A stretch of 64,000 bases of DNA. Source: Chryseobacterium arthrosphaerae (GTDB lineage Bacteria > Bacteroidota > Bacteroidia > Flavobacteriales > Weeksellaceae). The position numbers were made by a program, and so were the translations under genes. Location of the stretch: the NCBI RefSeq assembly GCF_001684965.1, contig NZ_MAYG01000001.1, positions 1,550,001 through 1,614,000 of the forward strand, written 5' to 3'. Below are positions 8,473 to 17,399 of this stretch, piece by piece (the stretch's first letter is position 1; each line of letters starts with the position of its first letter). Under the pieces are notes generated by a model that worked only from the letters and a program-made list of their open reading frames with translations, was not told the origin of the DNA and did not search any database.

Positions 8473-9264
8473 CTATTTCTTCTGTGCCACTAAAGCAAAT
8501 ACGATCGGGATTTTATTTCCAAACTGTGGAATTCTCCATTTTCCTTTTTCAAATTCCTCCACATGCCTGAAACACGGATAAGGTGACCAATCCAACTCAC
8601 GGAAGGTTTCCAGCTGCATATCTTTTTTAACCAGGTTGTCCAGAACTTCGGCCAGGGAATGATTCCACATGACGTATTCCTGTACAATAGGGGCAGACTG
8701 GTCCGCATAGGTTCCCTCATAGGTTTCTACAATCGGTTTTTCATTGAAGTAATTGTAAGCTACTTTTGTAAAGTCATCATCAAACATCCAGACCACCGGA
8801 TGAAATTCTGCCATGATAAACTGACCGCCCGGCTTCAGGAAATGGCTGATTACACCCGCCCATTTTTCAAGATCCGGAAGCCAGCCTATGGTGCCATAGC
8901 TTGTATAGACGATGTCAAATTTCTGATCCAGGATATTGGGCAGGTTGTATACATCAGAACAGATAAATTCTGTATCGGTACCGCATTGCTGTGCCAGATC
9001 TATTGCAGTTTCGATAGCTTTATCTGAAAGATCAATTCCGGTAACTTTTGCTCCCATTCTCGATAATGAAATGGAATCCTGCCCGAAATGACACTGCAGA
9101 TGCAGAATCGTTTTTCCTTGTATATCTCCCAGAAGCTCCAGTTCTATAGAATTCAGTGAGCTTCTTCCTTTTAAAAATTCATCTACAAAATAGAAATCCG
9201 ACTTCAGATGCGGTTCTACTTTGGCATTCCATGAGTTTTTGTTTATTTCTAAGTAATTTTCCAT
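8473..9264 (-). CDS. Class I SAM-dependent methyltransferase
   Basis: A 263-residue Rossmann methyltransferase. Motif I is the atypical ILHLQCHFGQDSISLS (about 53-68), where HFGQD replaces the usual GxGxG. Motif II is VTGIDLSDKAI, then ICSDVYNLP, and YTSYGTIGWLPDLEKWA as the post-motif region. The LHLQCHFG variant marks a subgroup of small-molecule methyltransferases common in bacteria with no fixed substrate. It stands alone between a convergent terminator and the SHOCT array. The substrate is unknown. Confidence 0.8.
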   Translation of the reverse strand: MENYLEINKNSWNAKVEPHLKSDFYFVDEFLKGRSSLNSIELELLGDIQGKTILHLQCHFGQDSISLSRMGAKVTGIDLSDKAIETAIDLAQQCGTDTEFICSDVYNLPNILDQKFDIVYTSYGTIGWLPDLEKWAGVISHFLKPGGQFIMAEFHPVVWMFDDDFTKVAYNYFNEKPIVETYEGTYADQSAPIVQEYVMWNHSLAEVLDNLVKKDMQLETFRELDWSPYPCFRHVEEFEKGKWRIPQFGNKIPIVFALVAQKK

Positions 9265-9363
9265 GAGGTTTATTTTTTTATCAGAATTGTGATCTGCTTC
9301 AGAAAAAATACTGAATACATGAAATCAAATCTGTTATATTACTAAAACTGATCAGACTTTTAT

Positions 9364-9894
9364 CTATTGGTCAAGCAGCTTTTTCTTCTGATCATTAAAT
9401 TCTTTTTCGCTTAAAACACCATTCTCTTTCAATCGTCCCAGCTGCTCCAGCTGATCTAAAACGGTAGGTTCAGACCTGGCCTGAATATATTCTTTGGGAC
9501 GGGCCATGAAATCCCTTACCTTTTCGCAGAATAATTCAGCGTAATACTTCCCTACACCATCAATTTCTACAATATTATCAGACGTATGAATATCTATAGA
9601 AGCCAGTAACAGTGAGGTTTCATATTGTATTGAACTTACTTTATCGTAAGAAAAGTCCTCTACTTTCAGTCCGTACATGAATTCTTTATCTACGAAAATC
9701 AGTCTTCGGTCTGTTGCCACTAAAATAATATGATGATTGTCGGTTTTATTCCTGCCTTCAACCAGATAGACAATCTTTTCATCAGCGGAAAGGATATCAG
9801 GAAGTTCACGAATCTCTTTTCTGGCAAAAATGGTAGGATTGATATCCAGTTTTTCGAGTTCGTCTTTTATTTCATCAAGTCTTGATCTTTCCAT
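9364..9894 (-). CDS. PH-like + SHOCT protein, array member 1 (no zinc finger)
   Basis: A 176-residue protein. After a short charged helix (RLDEIKDELEKLD) comes a PH-like beta domain with the conserved HHIILVATDRRLIFVDKEF core, and the last 30 residues form a SHOCT domain (LEQLGRLKENGVLSEKEF, then DQKKKLL). It lacks the N-terminal four-cysteine finger of its larger paralogues. It is the last gene of the array, 65 bp downstream of the GNAT gene. Bacterial PH-like domains can bind membranes or partner proteins, and SHOCT is an oligomerisation-type tail. The actual function is unknown. Confidence 0.8.
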   Translation of the reverse strand: MERSRLDEIKDELEKLDINPTIFARKEIRELPDILSADEKIVYLVEGRNKTDNHHIILVATDRRLIFVDKEFMYGLKVEDFSYDKVSSIQYETSLLLASIDIHTSDNIVEIDGVGKYYAELFCEKVRDFMARPKEYIQARSEPTVLDQLEQLGRLKENGVLSEKEFNDQKKKLLDQ

Positions 9895-9959
9895 AGTAAT
9901 AGTTTAAGGGCCAAAATTACTATTTCCTGACAAGAAAATAATTGAATCTGATAAAAATC

Positions 9960-10613
9960 TTAGTCCTGCCCAGGAATGACCACGGAAGTATGCAGGCTGT
10001 AGACGCTCCAGCCTAAATTTTCATAAAGTAATTTTCCTTCTTCTGTGGCCACTAAAAAATTCTTGGTAAATCCTTTTGATACAGCTATTTTTTCAAGTTC
10101 TTTAAGCAAAAAGGAAGCGAGCCCTTTTCTCTGATGATTTTTCTCTGTAACAATTCTGTCATAAACTGCCAGATCATCGATCAGTGCAACATAGCCTATT
10201 GAAGCCTGCTCTCCGTTTTCAGCAACAATTCTTACCATAAAGGTCGAGTTATACTGCCCATATTCCACCTGATATCCGTCAGCCAGTGTAACTTCCGGAA
10301 AGTTCATTGGGTGAAAGCAGGTCATCATATAGCCCTGGGGCTGAAGTTTCCATCTTTCCGGGATCTTTTCCATGAATTGATCCGGAGAAGTACATACTTT
10401 CAGATAGACCCACGGTTCATCAATGGAATCGGCAAGCTGAAAGAAATCTTCGTTAAGTTCAGGGAACACATATCTTTCCTTTTGATTTTCATATCCAACG
10501 ATCACCTTAAATCCGGACTTATACTGTGTAGGAAAAGGCAGTTCTCTTGATAAGGACCAGCCTTTGAGCCAGTTTTCCACTATTCCTGCAGACACTTTAT
10601 TTTGCATGATCAA
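9960..10613 (-). CDS. GNAT-family N-acetyltransferase
   Basis: A 217-residue protein whose C-terminal half is a GNAT fold. ASIGYVALIDDLAVYDRIVT contains strands 4-5 and NHQRKGLASFLLKEL is the acetyl-CoA pyrophosphate loop (Q/R-x-x-G-x-A form). It ends with FLVATEEGKLLYENLGWSV. The N-terminal about 100 residues are less typical and probably shape the substrate pocket. Start could be either Met1 or Met3 (10607); the 11-bp spacing to the upstream SHOCT gene fits both. It sits inside the SHOCT array and looks co-transcribed, but no functional link is known. Confidence 0.82.
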   Translation of the reverse strand: MIMQNKVSAGIVENWLKGWSLSRELPFPTQYKSGFKVIVGYENQKERYVFPELNEDFFQLADSIDEPWVYLKVCTSPDQFMEKIPERWKLQPQGYMMTCFHPMNFPEVTLADGYQVEYGQYNSTFMVRIVAENGEQASIGYVALIDDLAVYDRIVTEKNHQRKGLASFLLKELEKIAVSKGFTKNFLVATEEGKLLYENLGWSVYSLHTSVVIPGQD

Positions 10614-10624
10614 TCCTTCAAATA

Positions 10625-11470
10625 TTATCCCAACTGCTCCAGAAGCTTCTTTTTCTGCTCTGCAAATTCTGCATCTGTCAGAATTCCGTTTTCTCTCAGT
10701 TTGCCCAGTTTTTCAAGCTGCTCAAAAATGGTTTCAGAAGATTTGCTTTTTGCTTCAGTACTGCCAATTTGTTTTTGGGGCTGTTCTACAGGAGGATTAT
10801 AGATCGTTCTGATTTTATCGTAGAACTTTTCCGCATCTTCTTTATCCATATAGCACTCAAATTCCACTACTCTTTCCTCTAAATGTAATTTGATAATGGG
10901 TGACCTGGGATCCGTTACAAAGCTTACAGATCTGATGGTCTCATTGGGATATATATTGATCTTTGCAGCTCCAAACATTGATTTTGATACGGAAAGCAGC
11001 CTTGAAGCTGTGGCAACCAAAACCCCTGCATCCAGTGTATTAATGAATTGGGCATCTGTTATCGCAATGATTTTTTCGTCTTCTGAAATCAGATAAGGAA
11101 GCTCCTTGATCTCCCCTTTGGTAAAGACGGAAAGATTGGCATTCAGTTTTTCCAGCTCATATTTTATCTTTCTCTTTCTGCGTTTGTATACTTCACCTGA
11201 TATATCCTGTGGCTCAGGCTCTGTAAGTGAAGGAAGGTTCTGTTCTGTCTGTGCGATTGGCACGAGGGATTCTGTTCTCCCTTTCTGTAACATACTGTTG
11301 ATATCACCAATGCTGAACGTATTCAGATTGTACAACAGCTCCTGATTGAGGTTACTTATTTTATCTAAACATTTATTGCATAAAATACCGCCATCCGAAA
11401 GCTTGTTTGCTCCCAGAAGCGTATCCATAGAGGTTAACTCTGCATTACACAATGAACAATTATTACTCAT
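10625..11470 (-). CDS. Zinc finger + PH-like + SHOCT protein, array member 2
   Basis: 281 residues from the ATG at 11470. The frame extends further upstream, but residues before MSNNCSLC do not match the paralogues and would overlap the preceding gene. An N-terminal finger CSLC...CNKC frames the conserved MDTLLGANKLSDGG, followed by a variable linker, a helix (YKRRKRKIKYELEKLNANLS), a PH-like domain with GVLVATASRLLSVSK, and a SHOCT tail (FEQLEKLGKLRENGILTD). The finger resembles DUF4428. It lies 10 bp after member 3, so they are co-transcribed. Function unknown. Confidence 0.8.
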   Translation of the reverse strand: MSNNCSLCNAELTSMDTLLGANKLSDGGILCNKCLDKISNLNQELLYNLNTFSIGDINSMLQKGRTESLVPIAQTEQNLPSLTEPEPQDISGEVYKRRKRKIKYELEKLNANLSVFTKGEIKELPYLISEDEKIIAITDAQFINTLDAGVLVATASRLLSVSKSMFGAAKINIYPNETIRSVSFVTDPRSPIIKLHLEERVVEFECYMDKEDAEKFYDKIRTIYNPPVEQPQKQIGSTEAKSKSSETIFEQLEKLGKLRENGILTDAEFAEQKKKLLEQLG

Positions 11471-11480
11471 CTCTTTTATT

Positions 11481-12386
11481 TTATAATTTATCCAACAGCT
11501 TCTTTTTCTGTTCTGCAAATTCTTCTTCCGTTAATATACCATTTTCTCTAAGCTTACCTAATTTTTCAAGCTTATCAAATATGACTGCAGGATCTTCTTT
11601 TTTCACCGGCCCCGGCTGAGATCTTTCAGATTGCTTTACAGGTTGTTGTTGTTGTTGTTGTTGTTGTTTTGCCGATTGGTTTCCTGATTTATATACATAA
11701 CCATGAATCGCGTCATAAAATGTTTTCGCTGCATTTCTGTTATAAAGCTTGAATTCTGCTTTAATACTGTCTGTAAAGATTTTCAGCTCGGACGACATCA
11801 ACCCGGAGCTATGCTGCATTGATGAGATTTTATCATGAGGAAACTCATTTTCAAATACACCACCAAAGAACTTTTTATCAACAAAAACCACTCTGCTTTC
11901 TGTTGAAACTAAAATCCCTTCAAGATTATTATACAGGTATTTTCCTTCTGCAATGGCAATGATCTTCTCATTTTTATCGAGAACATTGACCAGTTCCTTT
12001 ACCTCACTGTTGACAAAAATACTGAGTCTGGCATTCAATGCTACAATCTGATCTTTGATTTCATCAAGTCTGCTGGCAGGTGATGTTCCTCCTGTAGTAA
12101 AGCTAAACTGGAATGAATGAGAAGTCTCTGTGATTATCTGAGCCTGAGGAGCCGGAATCTCAACTTCAATCTGTTCTTCAGCATTCTCTACACTTTCTCT
12201 CAGGACAATATCCCTGATCTGCACCAAACTGTAGCTGGCGAGGTCAGACACAAGATCTTTATTGATATTGGTTGCTTTATTCAGACATTTATTACACAAA
12301 ACACCTCCGTCAGAGAGTTTGTTTTCTCCCAGGAGGGTATCCATTGAAGTTAATGGCAATCCACATAGAGCACAATCTGTGTTCAT
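11481..12386 (-). CDS. Zinc finger + PH-like + SHOCT protein with polyQ linker, array member 3
   Basis: 301 residues. Finger CALC...CNKC around MDTLLGENKLSDGG (about 5-37); linker; amphipathic helix RLDEIKDQIVALNARLS (about 105-121); PH-like domain with GILVSTESRVVFVDKKF; a glutamine run of eight residues in the second linker; SHOCT tail FDKLEKLGKLRENGILTE. The helix and the start of the PH domain are nearly identical to member 4, which points to recent duplication or gene conversion. The glutamine tract is encoded by a pure trinucleotide repeat and may vary in length without shifting the frame. Function unknown. Confidence 0.8.
   Translation of the reverse strand: MNTDCALCGLPLTSMDTLLGENKLSDGGVLCNKCLNKATNINKDLVSDLASYSLVQIRDIVLRESVENAEEQIEVEIPAPQAQIITETSHSFQFSFTTGGTSPASRLDEIKDQIVALNARLSIFVNSEVKELVNVLDKNEKIIAIAEGKYLYNNLEGILVSTESRVVFVDKKFFGGVFENEFPHDKISSMQHSSGLMSSELKIFTDSIKAEFKLYNRNAAKTFYDAIHGYVYKSGNQSAKQQQQQQQQPVKQSERSQPGPVKKEDPAVIFDKLEKLGKLRENGILTEEEFAEQKKKLLDKL
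11643..11666 (-). repeat. (CAA)8 trinucleotide repeat encoding a glutamine tract
   Basis: Eight consecutive TTG units on the plus strand read as eight CAA codons in array member 3. Purity at the DNA level suggests slippage-prone sequence. Length changes would keep the frame. Confidence 0.9.
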
Positions 12387-12470
12387 TTTAATTTTTTATG
12401 TTTACAAATTTTCAAGTAAGGTCAGAATACAAAGTCTGTCCCGGCTTTTCCATGATTTTAGTACAGATAA

Positions 12471-13331
12471 TCAGAGTTTATCCAACAACTTTTTCTTTTG
12501 TTCTGCAAATTCAGCTTCTGTCAGCACACCCATTTCTTTCAGTTTACCCAGTTTTTCCAACTGCTCAAAAACAGTTCCGGAAGATTGCTGATGATTGGTG
12601 CTGTATACATTTTCCTGAGCAAAATCGGGAATAGACTGAGAAAAAGCCTGTAAGGGTCTGGAATCCTGTTTTACAGGTTCAGAATACCTGAAGTTTCTGT
12701 TAATACCCGTGAATGATCTGCCGTCGTTTTTATTATGTAATTTAAATTCTGCTGTACCTGCACTGGTATTCACCTTCAGAATTGAATACAAAAGATTTTC
12801 AGCATGATCAATGGAAGAAATACTATGAAGAGGAAACTCATTCTTTACCACTCCACCTAAGAATTTCTTATCGATGAAAGCCACTCTTTTTTGGGTCGAA
12901 AAAATAATTCCTTCCCGCTTACTCTGAAGATCAATTCCTTCAGCTATGGCTAACAGCTTTTCATCTCTGTCCAGAATATGGGCCAACTCGTTGACTTCTT
13001 CATTCGCTAAAACACTGAGTCTTGCATTGAGCGCTACAATCTGATCTTTAATTTCGTCGAGCCTGGTGGGTGCATCATAAGCATACGTACTTCCCCCGGC
13101 ATATTGGGATTCCCCTGGATCCTGGCTGGCATCAATTTTACTTTTAAGAAGCATTCCTGTAATTTCTGCAAAGTAAAACTGATCAAGATTATTGAGAAGA
13201 TCAGGATTGACACGAACGGCTTTTGTAAAGCATTCAGCACACAGATAACCGCCATCTGCAAGTTTATTTTTCCCTACAAGCATATCTGTAGCCGTCAGCG
13301 GTGTTCCACATAATGCGCAAATCATATTCAT
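12471..13331 (-). CDS. Zinc finger + PH-like + SHOCT protein, array member 4
   Basis: 286 residues. Finger CALC...CAEC around TDMLVGKNKLADGG; linker; helix RLDEIKDQIVALNARLSVLA shared with member 3; PH-like domain with GIIFSTQKRVAFIDKKFLGG; low-complexity linker; SHOCT tail FEQLEKLGKLKEMGVLTE. An 84-bp gap separates it from member 3 and a 298-bp gap from member 5, so it may have its own promoter. An AAAACAGG/CCTGTTTT hairpin at 13361-13389 could weakly terminate transcripts arriving from member 5. Function unknown. Confidence 0.8.
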   Translation of the reverse strand: MNMICALCGTPLTATDMLVGKNKLADGGYLCAECFTKAVRVNPDLLNNLDQFYFAEITGMLLKSKIDASQDPGESQYAGGSTYAYDAPTRLDEIKDQIVALNARLSVLANEEVNELAHILDRDEKLLAIAEGIDLQSKREGIIFSTQKRVAFIDKKFLGGVVKNEFPLHSISSIDHAENLLYSILKVNTSAGTAEFKLHNKNDGRSFTGINRNFRYSEPVKQDSRPLQAFSQSIPDFAQENVYSTNHQQSSGTVFEQLEKLGKLKEMGVLTEAEFAEQKKKLLDKL

Positions 13332-13629
13332 CTGGTTTTTATGTTTAAGAGTTTTTAATGAAAACAGGCTGGTAATTCTTTCCTGTTTTTGTTATCATCC
13401 AAATTACAAATTCTGATCCGATTTTCCGTCCTAAAAATATTTAAATCTTCGGATTTGTCAAAACGGATTTCCTTTTGCTATCTCAATCTTAAAATATATA
13501 GGTAATGTCTATAGAAATTTAACGAAAATACAGTCTCTTTTACTTGTTGCTCTCTGAAAAATCTGAATTTCATGCCATTGACTTCAGTACTATAAATACA
13601 GTAATCATCTATTTTATTTGTGGGTATAT
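13332..13629. other. 298-bp non-coding gap inside the SHOCT array
   Basis: AT-rich sequence without a convincing reading frame. It holds a weak inverted repeat AAAACAGG/CCTGTTTT (13361-13389). I find no TANNTTTG box on the minus strand, so where transcription of member 4 begins is unclear. Confidence 0.5.
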
Positions 13630-14124
13630 TTACAGCTTCTCCAGGAGTTTCTTTTTCTGTTCTGTAAACTCTTCATTGGTAAGAATTCCACTTTCTCTGA
13701 GTTTTCCAAGTTGTTCTAAAAGTTCAAAAATCCCGGTATCAGAATTTTTTTCTGTTGGATTATCTCCACTAAGAAATGTACTTACCGTTGTACAAAACTG
13801 CTGAGCAAGCTCCGGGCTTGTTTCCCGCAAATGAAAAATCTTTTCTTCAGTACACAATTCAAGGATTTCCTGGGATTTCAGATATTGGATAAGGATCATT
13901 TTTTCATGAGGAATAACTTCTATAAAATCAATTCCGAGTCCTTTCATAATCATCCTGCTATCTGTAGAAAGAAGAAGTACTGCCATCTCATCATATATCC
14001 CGTCTATAATATGGAGAAGGTTTTCATCCTCCATCAAAATATCAGGAAGCTGGTCTATTTCTTCTGCAGGCCATGACAATAGATCCGGGTTGAGGTATCT
14101 GATCTGATATTTTATATTTTGCAT
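13630..14124 (-). CDS. PH-like + SHOCT protein, array member 5 (no zinc finger)
   Basis: 164 residues, starting directly at the helix preceding the PH-like domain (IKYQIRYLNPDLLSWPAEEI). It therefore lacks the finger. The PH-like core LLLSTDSRMIMKGLGIDFIE is divergent, but the SHOCT tail FELLEQLGKLRESGILTN is well kept. It is 19 bp downstream of member 6. The short form, like member 1, shows that the finger is an optional module. Function unknown. Confidence 0.78.
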   Translation of the reverse strand: MQNIKYQIRYLNPDLLSWPAEEIDQLPDILMEDENLLHIIDGIYDEMAVLLLSTDSRMIMKGLGIDFIEVIPHEKMILIQYLKSQEILELCTEEKIFHLRETSPELAQQFCTTVSTFLSGDNPTEKNSDTGIFELLEQLGKLRESGILTNEEFTEQKKKLLEKL

Positions 14125-14143
14125 GGACGGATGGTTTGATTTT

Positions 14144-14842
14144 TTATAGCTTATTAAACAGTTTTATCTTTTCCTGTGAAAATTCCTGCTCGGTCAGAAT
14201 TCCGTTTTGTTTTAATGTTCCGAGCCGTTCTATAAGATCTAAAATGGTTGTAACAGACTGCTCGTGAGGTGCCGTTTCACCCTGATTCGCCATTAAATGG
14301 CTTACTGCTTCACAAAATGCAGCTCCTTGTTCCTGGTTTTCAGGCTCCAATTTAATATCTTTTTGGGGTGTAATAATGACTATTGTATTATCCGAAGGTA
14401 AAAAATCAATTGAAGTAACATTTTCAAGAGGTATGGTTTCTTTAAATGCAAAACTCAGATAGTCGCCGGCATCAATGAAGATCAGCCTTTTATCGGTTGC
14501 AACAAAGGTTCCATATCCTCTCTTATAATGCTTTGCAAATATCCCGTGAATCAGCTCATCTTCATAGATCGTCCGGAAAATCTTTCGTAATGCCATTTCC
14601 GAATAATCAGAAAGGCTTGGATTGACTTTAAAGAGATGAGCCATGAATTCTCTAAACCCTACCTCTTTTTTTAATAATGTTCTCACCTGATAAAGGCTAA
14701 ACTCATTACAGTTTGAAGAAAAACCACTGTATATTTTGTTCATTTCAGATTTGCAATCGCCACAGATATCTGTATTATCCTGAAGCGTTCCCCTGCTCCA
14801 AAATGAAATATCGCCGTTACATATGACACAACTTATACTCAT
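14144..14842 (-). CDS. Zinc finger + PH-like + SHOCT protein, array member 6
   Basis: 232 residues. The finger is CVIC...CGDC, with a spacer that no longer resembles the MDTLLGxNKLSDGG form. A helical region with FMAHLFKVNPSLSDYSEMAL follows, then a PH-like domain with GTFVATDKRLIFIDAGDY and a divergent SHOCT tail (LDLIERLGTLKQNGILTE). It is more diverged than members 2-4. Spacing to member 7 is 12 bp, so they share a transcript. Function unknown. Confidence 0.78.
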   Translation of the reverse strand: MSISCVICNGDISFWSRGTLQDNTDICGDCKSEMNKIYSGFSSNCNEFSLYQVRTLLKKEVGFREFMAHLFKVNPSLSDYSEMALRKIFRTIYEDELIHGIFAKHYKRGYGTFVATDKRLIFIDAGDYLSFAFKETIPLENVTSIDFLPSDNTIVIITPQKDIKLEPENQEQGAAFCEAVSHLMANQGETAPHEQSVTTILDLIERLGTLKQNGILTEQEFSQEKIKLFNKL

Positions 14843-14854
14843 CTTTTTTACAGT

Positions 14855-15583
14855 TTACAAGCGTTCAAGTAATTTTTTCTTTTGTTCAGCAAATTCTTCA
14901 TCAGTGATGATTCCTTTTTGTCTGAAACCTCCAAGCCTTTCCAGGACATCAAAAACTGATAGTTCATTGGAATTTGGGGAAGACTCGGTTTGAGGCTTCG
15001 GTTTCCCTTTTATCAATTCTACCTGCCTCTTTATTTTTCCGGATAATAGTCCCGGTTGTTTCAATATACCTGAAAAACTCAGTATAATATCTGGGGTGCC
15101 AATGTCTATCCGGTCTTCAGATGCAACAAAATCTACGGAAACAATATCCCGGTAATCAATGATTTCAGGAAGCGTTATATTCGATTTGTCTCTTATAAAC
15201 ATCAGCCTTTTGTTGGTAGCAAGCAAAATACCGAATATATTGCCATAAAAAACATTAGAGGCATGCTCTGTCCATTCATTCTCAATAAGTGCCAAGAATA
15301 ATTTCATCACTGACGAAGTGCTGGAAAAAGCAATGTCATATGTTTTGACAAGATGATGTATAAAGTTCTGAAATAATACGTCTTTTGCCAGAAGTTCCTG
15401 TATCTGAAAAGAAGTATAGCTCTTAAAATAAACAACATTGCCCAGATTCATATTTCTGAAAGCAGTTCGGGCTTTTTCACTACAGGGGTCGCATATATAA
15501 GTTTTATTAGCAAGTTCTTCTCCCGTAGAAAAAAAGCCGGTAGCATTCTTCAGCAGCGTTGAACAACCGACACACTTTTCCAT
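14855..15583 (-). CDS. Zinc finger + PH-like + SHOCT protein, array member 7
   Basis: 242 residues. Finger CVGC...CDPC near residues 4-34, with a spacer unlike members 2-4. The middle region matches member 6 in layout: FIHHLVKTYDIAFSSTSSVM, then PH-like GILLATNKRLMFIRDKSN. The SHOCT tail is FDVLERLGGFRQKGIITD. The gene starts 25 bp after the end of hisS in the same direction, so members 5-7 are probably transcribed from the hisS promoter. Function unknown. Confidence 0.78.
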   Translation of the reverse strand: MEKCVGCSTLLKNATGFFSTGEELANKTYICDPCSEKARTAFRNMNLGNVVYFKSYTSFQIQELLAKDVLFQNFIHHLVKTYDIAFSSTSSVMKLFLALIENEWTEHASNVFYGNIFGILLATNKRLMFIRDKSNITLPEIIDYRDIVSVDFVASEDRIDIGTPDIILSFSGILKQPGLLSGKIKRQVELIKGKPKPQTESSPNSNELSVFDVLERLGGFRQKGIITDEEFAEQKKKLLERL

Positions 15584-15608
15584 GACGAAATGGTATTAGT
15601 TTATTCTG

Positions 15609-16958
15609 TTATCCTAAAAAATCTTCCAAAGAAACCGTCTTCTGTTCTCCGGCTTCAAGGTTTTTAAAGGTAACTGTATTATTTTTAATTTCTTCTTCGC
15701 CTAAGAAAACAAGGTTTTTGATCCCTTTCTTTTCTGCGTAGGTAAACTGTTTATTGATTTTGGCATTCTCAGGATATAATTCTGCTGAAATTCCTTTTGC
15801 CCGCAGCTGCATGATCAGCTTTAAAGCTTCTGTAGTTTCTTCACCTCCGAAATTGGCAAAAAGATATTCTATTTTAGAAGATGCTTCTTCAGGGAAAAGA
15901 TTTAATTCTTCCATCACCAGATAAATTCTGTCTAATCCGAATGAAATCCCAATTCCCGGAATATTTTTTACTCCGAATACTTCTGTAAGGTTATCATATC
16001 TTCCGCCGCCGCCGATAGATCCCATGGCTACTTCATCTGCTTTTACTTCAAAAATAGCTCCTGTATAATAATCCAGGCCTCTTGCTAAAGTAATATTGAA
16101 CACAAGATTCTGAATATCAACACCAAGATTCAAGGATTGTGTAAGAACAAATTCCAGCTCTTCTACTCCTTTCAGTCCGGTCTCATTTCCTGCAAATTTT
16201 TCTTTTAACTGCAGAAGGTTTTCCAAAGCATCGTCCGACTGGCTGAACAGGAAGTCCAGTTTATCAATAGATTCCTGAGAGATTTCTCTTTCCAGCAATT
16301 CTTTTACAACGCCTTCTTTTCCAATCTTATCCAGTTTATCCAAAGCAACAGTGAAATCAATAAGTTTATCTGTGATGCCTGCATATTCAGCTAATCCGGA
16401 AAGGATCTTTCTGTTGTTCATATGGATGGTAACAGGCACTTTCAGATCGGCAAATGATTTTAAATACAGCTGAACGAGGTCCACTTCCTGCAATAAGCTT
16501 TCACTTCCCACAACATCTGCATCACACTGATAAAATTCTCTGTATCTCCCCTTCTGAGGGCGGTCTGCTCTCCATACCGGCTGAATCTGGAAGCGTTTGA
16601 ACGGAAACGTCAGTTTTCCATGATTCATAGCTACAAATCTTGCAAAAGGTACAGTAAGGTCATAACGAAGGGCTTTATCTGAAATCTGTGAAGTAAGCTT
16701 CTGATGACTTTTATGGTCCCAATCTTCCTGATTTACTTTTGAAGTATAATCTCCTGAGTTTAATATTTTAAAAATCAAGCGGTCACCTTCTTCTCCGTAT
16801 TTTCCTGTCAACGTGGAAAGATTTTCAAAGCTTGGTGTTTCCAATGGCTGAAATCCGAATAATTCAAAATTATTCTGAAGAATATTGATAATGTATTTTC
16901 TTCTGGAAACTTCCTGTGCTGTAAAATCTCTCGTTCCTTTTGCTAAACTTGGCTTCAT
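15609..16958 (-). CDS. hisS: Histidyl-tRNA synthetase
   Basis: 449 residues from the Met at 16958; five further residues are possible upstream, but [12 protein letters not shown] is the usual start. This class II synthetase has motif 1 near residue 45 and motif 2 with [29 protein letters not shown]. The histidine-binding loop is [14 protein letters not shown], motif 3 is [15 protein letters not shown], and a C-terminal anticodon-binding domain spans about 355-449. Housekeeping. Its position as the gene before a string of SHOCT paralogues is notable, because readthrough could couple their expression to growth. Confidence 0.95.
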   Translation of the reverse strand: MKPSLAKGTRDFTAQEVSRRKYIINILQNNFELFGFQPLETPSFENLSTLTGKYGEEGDRLIFKILNSGDYTSKVNQEDWDHKSHQKLTSQISDKALRYDLTVPFARFVAMNHGKLTFPFKRFQIQPVWRADRPQKGRYREFYQCDADVVGSESLLQEVDLVQLYLKSFADLKVPVTIHMNNRKILSGLAEYAGITDKLIDFTVALDKLDKIGKEGVVKELLEREISQESIDKLDFLFSQSDDALENLLQLKEKFAGNETGLKGVEELEFVLTQSLNLGVDIQNLVFNITLARGLDYYTGAIFEVKADEVAMGSIGGGGRYDNLTEVFGVKNIPGIGISFGLDRIYLVMEELNLFPEEASSKIEYLFANFGGEETTEALKLIMQLRAKGISAELYPENAKINKQFTYAEKKGIKNLVFLGEEEIKNNTVTFKNLEAGEQKTVSLEDFLG

Positions 16959-17399
16959 TTTATAATGGATCAATGATATTAATTAAACTTGTTGTGGCTC
17001 ATCCATATTTTTGATAAAGCCTTAAACATCTAAGACTTTTTCTCTATTTTATAATTTAAAAATTAAGATTTAGATTATTTCACCGGATAAGTCCTGCAAA
17101 AATAAGGAATTGCAGGGACTTTACATAGTATAAAATAAGTTGAAAAAAAGAACCGGATTCGATTTGCCTTATATGTTTGAACTGGAAAGTCATTGCAAGG
17201 CAACTCATCCGGCCAGAGCAGTATATAAACTATCCTTCAGTAAGATTATTTAGAACTGATTATAAAAGTTAGTTTCCCCCGGCTAAACAACATATAACAA
17301 AATATATCCATACAGGAATTGCTCAATGTATTTTATACAGGAAATTCAAAAGCTGAGGAAAAAATTTCCTCAGCTTTTGTTTTCATCTGATTTCAAAAA
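16959..17399. other. 440-bp gap between the HRDC gene and hisS
   Basis: Apart from a terminator at its left end (17347-17382) I see no convincing gene, tRNA or repeat. A 26-codon frame from ATG 17172 has no supporting features. The hisS promoter should lie at the right end, but no clear TANNTTTG box stands out. Confidence 0.5.
17347..17382 (-). terminator. Terminator of the ssb-HRDC operon
   Basis: AAAGCTGAGGAAA pairs with TTTCCTCAGCTTT around a short A loop, with T/A runs on both sides. It lies just past the HRDC gene. Confidence 0.8.

Noticed and set aside
9960..10613. GNAT gene as a toxin of a GNAT-type toxin-antitoxin pair
   Set aside because: At 217 residues with an extended N-terminal region and no ribbon-helix-helix partner gene next to it, it does not fit the compact TacT-type layout.
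11643..11666. Trinucleotide repeat as a phase-variation switch
   Set aside because: Changes would be multiples of three and cannot turn the gene on or off; kept only as a length-variation idea.
13361..13389. Hairpin between SHOCT array members 5 and 4 as a firm terminator
   Set aside because: The 8-bp A/T-rich stem is followed by only about four T on the minus strand, too weak for a confident call.
17172..17252. 26-codon frame in the gap next to hisS
   Set aside because: Too short, with no conserved features or promoter signal that I can see.
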